Positions 1-5,907 are shown, counted from the stretch's first letter. The stretch is 6,884 bases of DNA from Gammaproteobacteria bacterium (GCA_027297845.1 JAPUHG010000041.1:1-6884), one strand, 5' to 3'. Numbers and translations are program-made. Notes: a model not told the origin generated them from the sequence alone.

Positions 1-65
1 TCGTTCTGATGTTCCGCACCGGGATTACCCAGGCCAACGATAATTTTGATTTCTTTTTCCGCCAT
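1..65 (-). CDS. pth: Peptidyl-tRNA hydrolase, N-terminal fragment (cut by window edge)
   Basis: Pth cleaves the ester bond of peptidyl-tRNAs that fall off stalled ribosomes, recycling the tRNA in the cytoplasm. Only 21 codons are visible, and the gene continues past the left edge. The translation MAEKEIKIIVGLGNPGAEHQ shows the conserved opening beta-strand and the [I/V]VGLGNPG motif (residues 9-16) of the bacterial Pth family. The ATG at 65-63 is the only possible start: no ATG, GTG or TTG lies between it and the in-frame upstream stop at 119-117. The gene follows rplY by 69 nt, a common gammaproteobacterial pairing. There is no Shine-Dalgarno directly upstream (the ten bases before ATG are pyrimidine-rich). 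The nearest AGGAGG is at 104-99, on the far side of a hairpin. Identification is strong despite the short fragment, because motif and neighbourhood agree. Confidence 0.93.
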   Translation of the reverse strand, partial: MAEKEIKIIVGLGNPGAEHQN

Positions 66-72
66 GAGATAA

Positions 73-101
73 AGGCAGGCCGAGCAACCGTCGGCCTGCC
101 T
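73..101 (-). promoter_or_regulatory. Perfect 11-bp hairpin in the rplY–pth spacer, with AGGAGG at its foot
   Basis: Positions 73-83 and 91-101 are exact reverse complements (11 bp, GC-rich) around a 7-nt loop. In the sense of the genes (minus) the hairpin ends 7 nt before the pth ATG and is followed only by a weak T-rich run (CCTTTATCTC), so a terminator or attenuator after rplY is possible but not typical. The only good Shine-Dalgarno for pth, AGGAGG at 104-99, overlaps the outer three base pairs. With those three pairs open, the remaining 8-bp stem would leave about 10 nt between AGGAGG and ATG instead of 33. The dyad is seen directly; its role is inference. Confidence 0.6.
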
Positions 102-134
102 CCTGGTTTTATTGCATTATTTCCCGTGGGCCGC

Positions 135-842
135 TTACTCGGATTCCTTGGGAGAATCGTCTGCAGCCTGCTCGTCAGCCGCGCCTTCCGCAGCCTCCTC
201 GCCCTCTTCACCCTCGACCACTTCAAGCTCTTCGTCTTCAAGCTCTTCTTCTTCAGGCTCGAGAACGATTTCCTTGGCAATATGACACGAAGCAACCGGC
301 TGGTCGTACTCTTCGAGATTCGCGGTCAGGCTCACACCCTCGGGTATGTTGACGTCCGAAAGATTGACGATCTCATCCAGTTCCAGTGTCGCCACATCGA
401 CATCAAGATACTCCGGCAGATGACGGGGCAGACAGGTAATCTCGACATCCGAAATAATGTGCGAGATAACACCGCCGCCCGTTTTCACGCCGACGCAGAT
501 ATCTTCGTTGACAAAATGCAGCGGAATCGTGACCCGGATCTCCTGGTCGGCCAGCACGCGCTGCAGATCGACATGCAATACATGGCTCTTTACCGGGTGC
601 CGCTGGATATCCTTGAGAATCGCATCCTGGGTCGTGTCACCGACTTTTACAGTCAGAATGGACGAGAAAAAAGCCTCGTTTTCCATCTGGTGCAGCAGCA
701 CCTGGTGATCCAGTGTGATCGACCGGGACTTCCGGTTACCACCATACAAAATGGCCGGAATTTTGCCGGTACGACGCAGGCGGCGGCTCGCACCTTTGCC
801 CCGATCGTCCCGCATTTCGGCGTTTAGAATAAAGTCACTCAT
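135..842 (-). CDS. rplY: 50S ribosomal protein L25, long Ctc-type form with acidic C-terminal tail
   Basis: L25 binds 5S rRNA in the central protuberance of the large ribosomal subunit. At 235 aa this is the two-domain Ctc/TL5 type, much longer than the single-domain E. coli L25 of under 100 aa. Residues 1-95 form the 5S-binding domain, with the family signature RGKGASRRLRRTGKIPAILYG (14-34). Residues 96-190 are the beta-rich TL5 C-terminal domain (motif PLHFVNEDICVGVKTGG, 107-123). Residues 195-235 form a very acidic tail (22 of 41 residues are D or E), partly built from a 15-nt tandem repeat. The ATG at 842 has a good Shine-Dalgarno, AGGAGT at 856-851, 8 nt upstream. The gene lies 82 nt downstream of prs and 69 nt upstream of pth. 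The start is secure because SDFILNAEMR matches the family N-terminus. Confidence 0.96.
   Translation of the reverse strand: MSDFILNAEMRDDRGKGASRRLRRTGKIPAILYGGNRKSRSITLDHQVLLHQMENEAFFSSILTVKVGDTTQDAILKDIQRHPVKSHVLHVDLQRVLADQEIRVTIPLHFVNEDICVGVKTGGGVISHIISDVEITCLPRHLPEYLDVDVATLELDEIVNLSDVNIPEGVSLTANLEEYDQPVASCHIAKEIVLEPEEEELEDEELEVVEGEEGEEAAEGAADEQAADDSPKESE
221..250 (-). repeat. 15-nt in-frame tandem repeat in the rplY acidic tail
   Basis: Two adjacent 15-nt units, 221-235 and 236-250, match at 14 of 15 positions (plus-strand core CTTCAAGCTCTTC). Being a multiple of three, they duplicate the pentapeptide register EELED / EELEV in L25 (about residues 199-209). A short duplication inside a low-complexity acidic tail could be a slippage site that changes tail length between strains without breaking the frame. 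Confidence 0.7.
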
Positions 843-864
843 TTTTTACTACTCCTGGTTTAGC

Positions 865-879
865 GCCGGCACCGCCGGC
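865..879 (-). promoter_or_regulatory. Short GC hairpin in the prs–rplY spacer
   Basis: GCCGGC (865-870) and GCCGGC (874-879) pair perfectly around a 3-nt loop, 9 nt upstream of the rplY Shine-Dalgarno on the minus strand. No T-tract follows, so it is not a standard intrinsic terminator. It could slow RNA polymerase, stabilise an mRNA end, or mark a processing point between prs and rplY. I could not find a convincing sigma70 promoter in this 82-nt spacer. Confidence 0.4.
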
Positions 880-924
880 ATCAAAATGTCCCCCTTCCGC
901 GACCAGTCGGGAAACCACAACATA

Positions 925-1902
925 TCAATCTACATACAGTGAGCTGACAGACTCCTCGTCACTGGCGATACGCCGAATCGTTTCGGCAAGCAATTCCGCC
1001 GTGCTTAGCTGACGAATCTTGTCGCAGCTCTCTGCATCGGCGCTCAACGGGATGGTATCGGTAACCACCAGTTCATCGAGCACCGAATTCTCAATTCTTT
1101 CGACCGCTAGCCCGGACAAGACCGGGTGAGTGATATAAGCCACCACTTTCTCAGCGCCGTGTTCTTTTAACGCTACCGCCCCCTTGCTTAGCGTGCCGGC
1201 CGTATCAATCAAATCGTCAACGATGACGCAGGTCTTCCCATCGACATCACCGATGATGTTCATCACCTGCGCCTCGTTGGCACGCGGCCGACGTTTGTCG
1301 ATAATCGCCAGGTCCGAATCATCCAGCCTTTTGGCCAGCGCCCTGGCTCGAACCACACCACCGACGTCAGGTGACACGACAACCATGTTTGCATATTTCT
1401 GTCGCCATGCTTCGCCGAGCAAGACCGGCGAGGCATACACATTATCGACCGGGATGTCGAAAAACCCCTGAATCTGATCAGCATGCAAATCCACGGTCAG
1501 ACACCGGTCTATGTGCGCTACCTGTATCAGGTTCGCGACCAGCTTCGCGGATATCGCCACCCGGCTAGCTCGCGGACGCCGGTCCTGTCGCGCATAGCCA
1601 AAATATGGCATGACCGCGGTAATCCGCCTGGCGGAGGCCCGATGACAGGCGTCTGCCATCACCAGCAACTCCATCAGGTTGTTGTTCGCCGGTGGGCAAG
1701 TCGACTGAATGATAAAAACATCCTGTCCGCGAATGTTTTCCATCAGCTCAACCATGACTTCGCCATCGCTGAAGGTGCCCACTTGTGCATCACTCAGTCG
1801 AGTATGCAAGCAGTGAGCGATATTCTGCGCGAGTTTCGGATTGGCGTTCCCAGTAAACAACACCATATTGGCAGTTGCCACCGACGCTTCCTGTTTCACC
1901 AT
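925..1902 (-). CDS. prs: Ribose-phosphate pyrophosphokinase (PRPP synthetase)
   Basis: Prs transfers pyrophosphate from ATP to ribose 5-phosphate to give PRPP, the precursor for purines, pyrimidines, NAD, histidine and tryptophan. It is a cytoplasmic class I enzyme. From the chosen start it is 325 aa (E. coli 315). Motifs in order are FSDGE (44-48), the ATP-binding loop YFGYARQDRR (100-109), the cation-binding segment VDLHADQIQGFFD (137-149), the flexible loop KRRPRAN (203-209), and the PRPP-binding loop VIVDDLIDTAGTL (226-238). All key residues are present. I prefer the ATG at 1902 because a 7-base Shine-Dalgarno, GAGGTGA (1917-1911), lies 8 nt upstream. A GTG four codons earlier (1914) is part of that same Shine-Dalgarno. 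The homology core begins at Met13 (1866), which has no ribosome site of its own. The gene lies 67 nt downstream of tRNA-Gln and is probably co-transcribed with it. Confidence 0.97.
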   Translation of the reverse strand: MVKQEASVATANMVLFTGNANPKLAQNIAHCLHTRLSDAQVGTFSDGEVMVELMENIRGQDVFIIQSTCPPANNNLMELLVMADACHRASARRITAVMPYFGYARQDRRPRASRVAISAKLVANLIQVAHIDRCLTVDLHADQIQGFFDIPVDNVYASPVLLGEAWRQKYANMVVVSPDVGGVVRARALAKRLDDSDLAIIDKRRPRANEAQVMNIIGDVDGKTCVIVDDLIDTAGTLSKGAVALKEHGAEKVVAYITHPVLSGLAVERIENSVLDELVVTDTIPLSADAESCDKIRQLSTAELLAETIRRIASDEESVSSLYVD

Positions 1903-1910
1903 AGCCGTTG

Positions 1911-1917
1911 TCACCTC
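1911..1917 (-). promoter_or_regulatory. Ribosome binding site that fixes the prs start
   Basis: On the minus strand, GAGGTGA matches seven consecutive bases of the anti-Shine-Dalgarno complement, 8 nt before the ATG at 1902. It overlaps the in-frame GTG at 1914, which would otherwise be the longest-frame start and has only a weak, too-close GGTGAG in front of it. This argues for the 325-residue rather than the 329-residue protein. Confidence 0.7.
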
Positions 1918-1969
1918 ACCGGATCAGCCTGTCTCGTACTGGCCCTTGCCCTGTTGGCCTTTTCAAATC

Positions 1970-2044
1970 TGGTTGGGGTGGCAGGATTCGAACCTGCGCA
2001 TGACGGGATCAAAACCCGTTGCCTTACCACTTGGCTACACCCCA
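1970..2044 (-). tRNA. tRNA-Gln, anticodon UUG, with encoded CCA
   Basis: The minus strand folds into a complete 75-nt cloverleaf. The acceptor stem TGGGGTG pairs with CACCCCA. The D arm lies within GTAGCCAAGTGGTAAGGC. The anticodon stem ACGGG/CCCGT encloses the 7-nt loop TTTTGAT, and the anticodon TTG lies at 2012-2010. The T arm GCAGG-TTCGAAT-CCTGC is perfect. Discriminator A73 is followed by an encoded CCA ending at 1970. The anticodon UUG reads CAA (and CAG by wobble), so this is a glutamine tRNA. It sits between ispE and prs, 45 nt after the ispE stop. That is, as I recall, also where Pseudomonas keeps a tRNA-Gln. I found no dedicated promoter just upstream, so the tRNA is probably cut out of the mRNA by RNase P and 3' processing. 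Confidence 0.97.
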
Positions 2045-2078
2045 GCCGCCATACCCTAAGGTGCCCGGATTACCCGCC

Positions 2079-2088
2079 ACCATATGGT
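2079..2088. repeat. 10-bp perfect palindrome between ispE and tRNA-Gln
   Basis: ACCATATGGT reads the same on both strands and lies 2 nt past the ispE stop, in the 45-nt gap before tRNA-Gln. It could be a chance palindrome, a weak protein-binding site, or part of a structure guiding tRNA 5' processing. The sequence shows nothing that would decide between these. Confidence 0.35.
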
Positions 2089-2089
2089 C

Positions 2090-2992
2090 TCATGCCCCGC
2101 GCTCGCTTTTACCTCTGTCAGGTCCCTGGCTTTCCAGCACTTCGTTCACTGGCGATGTATCCAGACCCCGAACCAGCCAGCGACTCCACTTTTCCGGCAC
2201 CTCAACCCGCACTTCCTCGGCATCCTGCCAGCGCTCAAAAGCCAGGAAAACACAACTGCCGGTACCGGTCAGCCGGGATCTGCCAAATCGGGACAGCCAG
2301 GTCAACGCTTCATCGACCTTCGGGTAACGGCTGCGAACCACCGATTCGCAGTCATTTCCGGCACCGTCCTTGAGAAAACTGCGTATTGTGATTGGCGTGG
2401 AATTGCGTGTCAATTCAGGGGCCGAAAAGATTGCCTCGGTCGCGATACTGACCCCTGGATTCAGGACCAGAAACCAGCGCCGAGGCCATTTTTCAGGGCT
2501 AAGCCGTTCCCCCAACTCTTCGCCCCAGGCCGACTGTCCGTGGACGAAAAGCGGCACATCCGCACCCAGTTCCAGGCCGATACCCGCCAACTCTTCCCGG
2601 GAGAGGCCAGCCCGCCAAAGGTGATTCAGCGCCAGCAGCGTGGTAGCCGCGTCAGAGCTCCCGCCACCCATGCCCGCGCCAACCGGTATGTTTTTTTGCA
2701 GCGTTATCGCTGCGCCCGAACCAGGCCGGCAATGCTGATAAAGCAACCGTGCCGCCTGCATACACAGATCTTCGTCCGGGGGGATCGATTCCATGCCGCC
2801 GCTGAGCGTAAATTGCCCATCGGGCAACTTACTGAATTTGACATAATCAAGTAAATCGATGATCTGAAATGCGGTCTGCAGGCGGTGAAAACCATCTTCG
2901 CGACGACCGGTAATCAGTAAGCACAGGTTCAGCTTGGCAGGCGCCGGCCAGACCGCATCCCATCCCTGGGCCAAATTATTGTCAGCCCCCAT
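2090..2992 (-). CDS. ispE: 4-diphosphocytidyl-2-C-methyl-D-erythritol kinase
   Basis: IspE phosphorylates the 2-hydroxyl of CDP-ME with ATP, the fourth step of the MEP (non-mevalonate) isoprenoid pathway, in the cytoplasm. At 300 aa it is somewhat longer than E. coli IspE (283), partly because of about ten extra residues before the core. It is a GHMP kinase. Motif 1 is PAPAKLNLCL (16-25), with the substrate-contacting Lys20. The glycine-rich ATP loop is PVGAGMGGGSSDAATT (103-118). The likely catalytic Asp145 lies in ELGADVPLF. The C-terminal motif is LTGTGSCVF (241-249). All catalytic elements are intact. The ATG at 2992 has a modest, close ribosome site (GGTGA at 3000-2996), and no other start lies before the core. 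The gene begins 16 nt after the DUF1761 gene and is followed by tRNA-Gln. The last dozen residues are charged and look unstructured. Confidence 0.97.
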   Translation of the reverse strand: MGADNNLAQGWDAVWPAPAKLNLCLLITGRREDGFHRLQTAFQIIDLLDYVKFSKLPDGQFTLSGGMESIPPDEDLCMQAARLLYQHCRPGSGAAITLQKNIPVGAGMGGGSSDAATTLLALNHLWRAGLSREELAGIGLELGADVPLFVHGQSAWGEELGERLSPEKWPRRWFLVLNPGVSIATEAIFSAPELTRNSTPITIRSFLKDGAGNDCESVVRSRYPKVDEALTWLSRFGRSRLTGTGSCVFLAFERWQDAEEVRVEVPEKWSRWLVRGLDTSPVNEVLESQGPDRGKSERGA

Positions 2993-3008
2993 GTTTCACC
3001 AATTCAGG

Positions 3009-3419
3009 CTAGTGCCAGGCACCGAGGATGGCTCCCATCAGCAGCATGGCTGCCGTCATATAGCCACCATTGATCAGGATGTAGCCAAGCGAACGGCGCT
3101 CGAACATGGCGATCACTCCCAAACCCATGACAATCCAGCCGAAACCCGCATGAAAACCCATTGCGATTCCCGTGAGCGCATCCGGATCGTGACCCGCGAG
3201 AAAACCGGCAAGATTCAACGCCATCACCAGGGTAAAAACAAAACTGATGCCGTAAACTTTGGCAGGATTAAACCCTTCTGCCAGACCTTCTTCGCTAAAC
3301 CCGTTCGCCGCCATCCAGGCCTTGCCAAAAAGCACCGGTGAGTACCACAACGCTCCCAGCGCAAACGCGGAAAGCGTCGCCACCACGACCGCAAGCCAGT
3401 TGATCGCTTCGAAATGCAT
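3009..3419 (-). CDS. DUF1761-type four-helix inner-membrane protein, function unknown
   Basis: This 136-aa hydrophobic protein has four predicted membrane helices, at about 7-27, 56-75, 83-106 and 111-134. The first runs into ALWYSPVLFGKAWM (23-36). The pattern INWLAVVVA followed by G-A-LWYSP-LFGKAW is what I recognise as DUF1761; I assign it from memory of that pattern, not from a search. No catalytic motif or signal-peptidase site is evident, and the biochemical role is unknown. The ATG at 3419 has a good Shine-Dalgarno (GGGGAG, 5 nt away). It sits exactly 16 nt from lolB upstream and 16 nt from ispE downstream, so it is probably co-transcribed with both. At the Pseudomonas locus, as I recall it, lolB and ispE are direct neighbours, so this gene looks like an insertion into the operon. 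Nearby position alone does not tie it to lipoprotein or isoprenoid work. Confidence 0.85.
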   Translation of the reverse strand: MHFEAINWLAVVVATLSAFALGALWYSPVLFGKAWMAANGFSEEGLAEGFNPAKVYGISFVFTLVMALNLAGFLAGHDPDALTGIAMGFHAGFGWIVMGLGVIAMFERRSLGYILINGGYMTAAMLLMGAILGAWH

Positions 3420-3435
3420 GCTATCTCCCCTTTAT

Positions 3436-4038
3436 TTATTCCTTGATCTGCCAGTCATCTACAGCCAGCCTAATGCGCACGTCTGCACTGGTCATTTCCA
3501 GCCTGCGTGGCAGAGTACGCCCATTGAAATCGCGATAACTTTTATAGGTGACTCGCCAACCGGACTGGTCCAGGTTCAACGCCTGCCCGTGATCATCCAC
3601 GCTGACCTGATATTCATCGCCGGGATCCGGCACCCCCAGGACCCAAAAACGCATGCTGTGTACCGGGATGCTCCAGCCGAACTGGTTTTCCAGGTCGACG
3701 ACCGGATCGCTGGCAAAAAACTCATCCCCTTTGCTGGTCTTGATACTCAATAATTCCCGGTTCCCGGATATTCTGAAGCCGCCGATGCCAAGTGGCCCGC
3801 GGAAACGGAAATCCAGGTTTTCGCCTTGTTGCTCCCAGTTCAACGAACCGCTGTAACCATCACCGGCCTTTTTCAGGCTAATGCGGCCACGCAAGGACCA
3901 GTCGTCGGCAAGAGTCAGCGTGTCCCGGTGAATCTCCCATGCTGCTTGGTCAGGGACCAGGCTGCCACGCTGCCCCGCACAGGAGGCCAAAAAAACTACT
4001 GCGAATAGAATACTGGCAGGCCGAACCCGGTAAATCAC
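3436..4038 (-). CDS. lolB: Outer-membrane lipoprotein receptor LolB
   Basis: LolB receives lipoproteins from the periplasmic carrier LolA and inserts them into the inner leaflet of the outer membrane. This 200-aa protein (E. coli 207) starts with a lipoprotein signal: basic start, hydrophobic core ILFAVVF, lipobox LASC with lipidated Cys20. Ala21 follows, not the inner-membrane retention signal Asp. Family segments are WSLRGRISL (47-55), GSLNWEQ (64-70), the PLGIGGFRI loop region (82-90), GWSIPVHSMRFWVLGVPDP (121-139, the most diagnostic), GWRVTYKSY (160-168) and LPRRLEM (176-182). The start codon is GTG at 4038. It overlaps the TGA of the TPR gene as GTGA and has no clear Shine-Dalgarno, which suggests translational coupling. 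LolB, TPR lipoprotein and hemA are grouped this way in Pseudomonas as I recall it. Confidence 0.95.
   Translation of the reverse strand: MIYRVRPASILFAVVFLASCAGQRGSLVPDQAAWEIHRDTLTLADDWSLRGRISLKKAGDGYSGSLNWEQQGENLDFRFRGPLGIGGFRISGNRELLSIKTSKGDEFFASDPVVDLENQFGWSIPVHSMRFWVLGVPDPGDEYQVSVDDHGQALNLDQSGWRVTYKSYRDFNGRTLPRRLEMTSADVRIRLAVDDWQIKE
4035..4038 (-). promoter_or_regulatory. GTGA stop/start overlap coupling the TPR gene to lolB
   Basis: On the minus strand the four bases GTGA contain both the lolB start (GTG, 4038-4036) and the TPR stop (TGA, 4037-4035). The bases just upstream contain no purine-rich ribosome site, so lolB translation probably depends on ribosomes finishing the TPR gene. Confidence 0.7.
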
Positions 4039-5735
4039 TGACCGAATCTATCCATGGTATCGGTCAGGGCATCGCTGTCGGGATTAATCGCCAATGCCTG
4101 AAACCAGAGTTTTTGTGCTTCGGTCTGCTCGCCCATTTCCCAGAGTACTTCGCCGAGATGGGCGGCGATCTCCGGGTCGTTGTCCAGGGTATATGCATCG
4201 CGCAGGTATTTTAGCGCCCGTTCATATTCACCTTTCCGAAAATGCAGCCAGCCCTTGGAATCGATGATCGCCGCATTTGCTGGCGCCAGCTCGATGGCCT
4301 TGTTGATATAGCGGCCGGCCTCGCTCAGCTTGTCGGTATTGGCAGCCAGCGTATAGCCTAGCGCATTCAGCGCCAGCGGGTCGGCACGGCGTTTTCTGAC
4401 AAATGATCGCAATTGTTTGATGCTCGATTTGAGGTCGCCCGACAATTCATGCATGAATGCCATCGCATATCCTGTTCCTTCGTCTGCCGGTCGCAGTTCA
4501 AGGACTTCCCGGTACGTCTCGAGGGCCTCGTCGTACCGCCCCATCTCGCCCAGCAATTCTGCCGAGGCCACCATCATGTCGACTCTGAAACCCGGATTCT
4601 GAATGCCAAACAGGGCCAGGTGTTCGAGCGCCGTCTCGGCTTCGCCGAGCTGGTTCATCAATCGAGCCAGCCGAGCCTGAGCGGCGATCGCGCTGAACCC
4701 TGAGTTGACTCTCGCATACGCGCGCATCGCGCGCTGGTAATCTTCCATCCGCTCGGCGATCAGTCCCAGGTAGAATAAGGCGTCGAAGGTGTACTCTCCG
4801 CTACCGAGCAGTTGCGAAAATCGAGCCGCGGCTTCTTCAAACCTGCCGGCATCCATTTCCAGAAACCCCAGGGCACGCAAAGCGCTGGCCGAACCGTTCT
4901 CCTCGTGCAACAGCATCAATTCCAGGCGCGCATCGTCGCTGCGGCCAACGCTCATCAGCATATAGGCATAATCCAGGCGCACCCCGTCGTCCCTGCTTTC
5001 CAGCACCAGGTCATCGGCATAAGCCAGGCCCTCTTCAATCTGGCCCGAAGCGATACGCGCGCGCGCAAGTAGCGTGGCAACGGAAAACCACTCGGAATCC
5101 TGCTCTACTGCCTTGCTGGCCTCGGCGAGCGCCAACTCAAAACGGCTTGCGTTCATGGCAATGGCAGCCACTGCGTAGTGCGCTTGCGCGAGCTCCGGGT
5201 ATGGTCGGGCAAGCTCTTCCATTACTGTGCTGGCAAGCCATGGCCCGTCACTGTCCATAAATATGCCGGTCAGCTCAAGAAACAGCTGTTCCCGTTCTTC
5301 TTCCTCACTGTCGAGAATGGCGGCAAATTCACGGATGGCTTTTTTCCTGTTTCCCAATTGCAGCTGCAGTTGCGCAATACTGAGCCGCGCCGCCTGGTCA
5401 TCAGGCTGCAATGCGCGCCAGTAGTTAGCGGCTACCAGTGCCTGTTTGAGAAAACCATACTGATAGGCAACGCGGGTCGCCTGGGAGGCGCGTTCGGGGT
5501 CGTCGCTGTATTGCGCAGCCAGAACATATTCGTTTGCTGCTGTGCCGGGAGCTCCGTCCTGCATGGCGAGCTCCGCCAGCAACAGGTGATGGTCCGACTC
5601 GGCGGCATCGGTGGCCACGGACGAACCGGAAACGGCAGAGCCCGCCGACCCGGTCGCCGCGCAGGCGAACAACCCGCCGGCACAAAAAACAGCCAGCAGC
5701 GGCAGGCAAACAACTGGTCGCGATATGACTTTCAT
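4035..5735 (-). CDS. TPR-repeat outer-membrane lipoprotein, exact function unknown
   Basis: This 566-aa protein is made almost entirely of tetratricopeptide repeats, which form helical scaffolds for protein-protein contacts. Residues 1-25 are a lipoprotein signal ending in the lipobox LFAC (lipidated Cys25). Ala26 follows, so Lol sorting to the outer membrane is expected. Residues 26-45 form a small Ala/Gly/Ser/Thr linker. Helical repeats then fill 50-560; the clearest are at about 187-214, 283-310, 388-418 (LLGEMGRYDEALETYREVLE), 454-485, 488-520 and 523-553. No enzymatic domain is visible. The ATG at 5735 is preferred, although the frame is open to 5885, because GAGGGAA (5747-5741) lies 5 nt upstream and the signal peptide begins there. 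It is the first minus-strand gene after the divergent hemA spacer. Its position matches the uncharacterised TPR protein beside lolB and hemA in Pseudomonas (PA4667, from memory). A role in outer-membrane assembly or lipoprotein handling is suggested only by its neighbour lolB. Confidence 0.9.
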   Translation of the reverse strand: MKVISRPVVCLPLLAVFCAGGLFACAATGSAGSAVSGSSVATDAAESDHHLLLAELAMQDGAPGTAANEYVLAAQYSDDPERASQATRVAYQYGFLKQALVAANYWRALQPDDQAARLSIAQLQLQLGNRKKAIREFAAILDSEEEEREQLFLELTGIFMDSDGPWLASTVMEELARPYPELAQAHYAVAAIAMNASRFELALAEASKAVEQDSEWFSVATLLARARIASGQIEEGLAYADDLVLESRDDGVRLDYAYMLMSVGRSDDARLELMLLHEENGSASALRALGFLEMDAGRFEEAAARFSQLLGSGEYTFDALFYLGLIAERMEDYQRAMRAYARVNSGFSAIAAQARLARLMNQLGEAETALEHLALFGIQNPGFRVDMMVASAELLGEMGRYDEALETYREVLELRPADEGTGYAMAFMHELSGDLKSSIKQLRSFVRKRRADPLALNALGYTLAANTDKLSEAGRYINKAIELAPANAAIIDSKGWLHFRKGEYERALKYLRDAYTLDNDPEIAAHLGEVLWEMGEQTEAQKLWFQALAINPDSDALTDTMDRFGQ

Positions 5736-5764
5736 ACAACTTCCCTCTATGGTCTCATTTTGAC

Positions 5765-5819
5765 CGCGGGCCGGCCAATCCTTGGCTTGTACTACCCATT
5801 GTGCCGGTTTTGGCCCGCG
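5765..5819. repeat. Long-range inverted repeat in the hemA/TPR divergent spacer
   Basis: CGCGGGCC (5765-5772) and GGCCCGCG (5812-5819) are perfect reverse complements 39 nt apart. CCGGC (5771-5775) can also pair with GCCGG (5803-5807), giving a bulged longer stem. The loop contains a smaller dyad, CCAA-TCC-TTGG (5775-5785 region). It lies 30 nt upstream of the TPR start, so it would form either a leader structure in the TPR mRNA or an operator-like dyad in DNA. It resembles no terminator, because no T-tract follows in either direction. Confidence 0.4.
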
Positions 5820-5834
5820 AACGCTTTCGATTGT

Positions 5835-5873
5835 GGCGGCAAGAAGGCCGCCGGACTCAGTCCGACAGGCTTC
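5835..5873. promoter_or_regulatory. Two overlapping, mutually exclusive hairpins upstream of hemA
   Basis: GGCGGC (5835-5840) pairs perfectly with GCCGCC (5847-5852) around a 6-nt loop, AAGAAG. A second hairpin, CGGAC (5852-5856) with GTCCG (5860-5864) around TCA, can be extended by GAAGgCC (5843-5849) against GGCTTC (5868-5873) with a bulge. The two use some of the same bases, so only one can form at a time. They lie just upstream of the hemA -35 and would be in the 5' leader of any minus-strand TPR transcript starting near the hemA promoter. Role unknown. Confidence 0.35.
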
Positions 5874-5878
5874 TCGGC

Positions 5879-5907
5879 CGGACATCGTCCAGCTCTTTCA
5901 TTACAAT
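5879..5907 (+). promoter_or_regulatory. Sigma70-like promoter for hemA
   Basis: A -10 box TACAAT (5902-5907, 5 of 6 consensus) lies exactly 17 nt after a -35 box CGGACA (5879-5884, 4 of 6, with the GACA core). Counting from the -10 puts the transcription start at about 5914, one base before the hemA ATG at 5915. No better-spaced pair was found by eye in the spacer. If this promoter is used, the hemA message has essentially no leader. Confidence 0.5.

Noticed and set aside
73..101. Plus-strand intrinsic terminator at the rplY–pth hairpin (TTTT follows at 107-110)
   Set aside because: No plus-strand gene ends here, and the T-run starts 5 nt after the stem. The structure makes more sense in the minus-strand transcript.
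9..827. A 272-codon open frame on the plus strand
   Set aside because: It lies antisense to rplY, whose product is clearly L25. The translation has no recognisable family and is explained by the codon bias of the minus-strand gene.
1915..1969. Separate promoter for prs downstream of the tRNA (TTGAAA with TACGAG)
   Set aside because: The spacing between the boxes is about 23 nt, too long for sigma70, and the -10 match is poor.
1483..2373. Plus-strand open frame spanning prs, the tRNA and ispE
   Set aside because: It crosses the antisense of a perfect tRNA and two well-identified genes; it is a shadow frame.
5736..5885. 50-residue N-terminal extension of the TPR protein (start at 5885)
   Set aside because: The extension would bury the lipoprotein signal peptide internally, while a good Shine-Dalgarno and signal start coincide at 5735.
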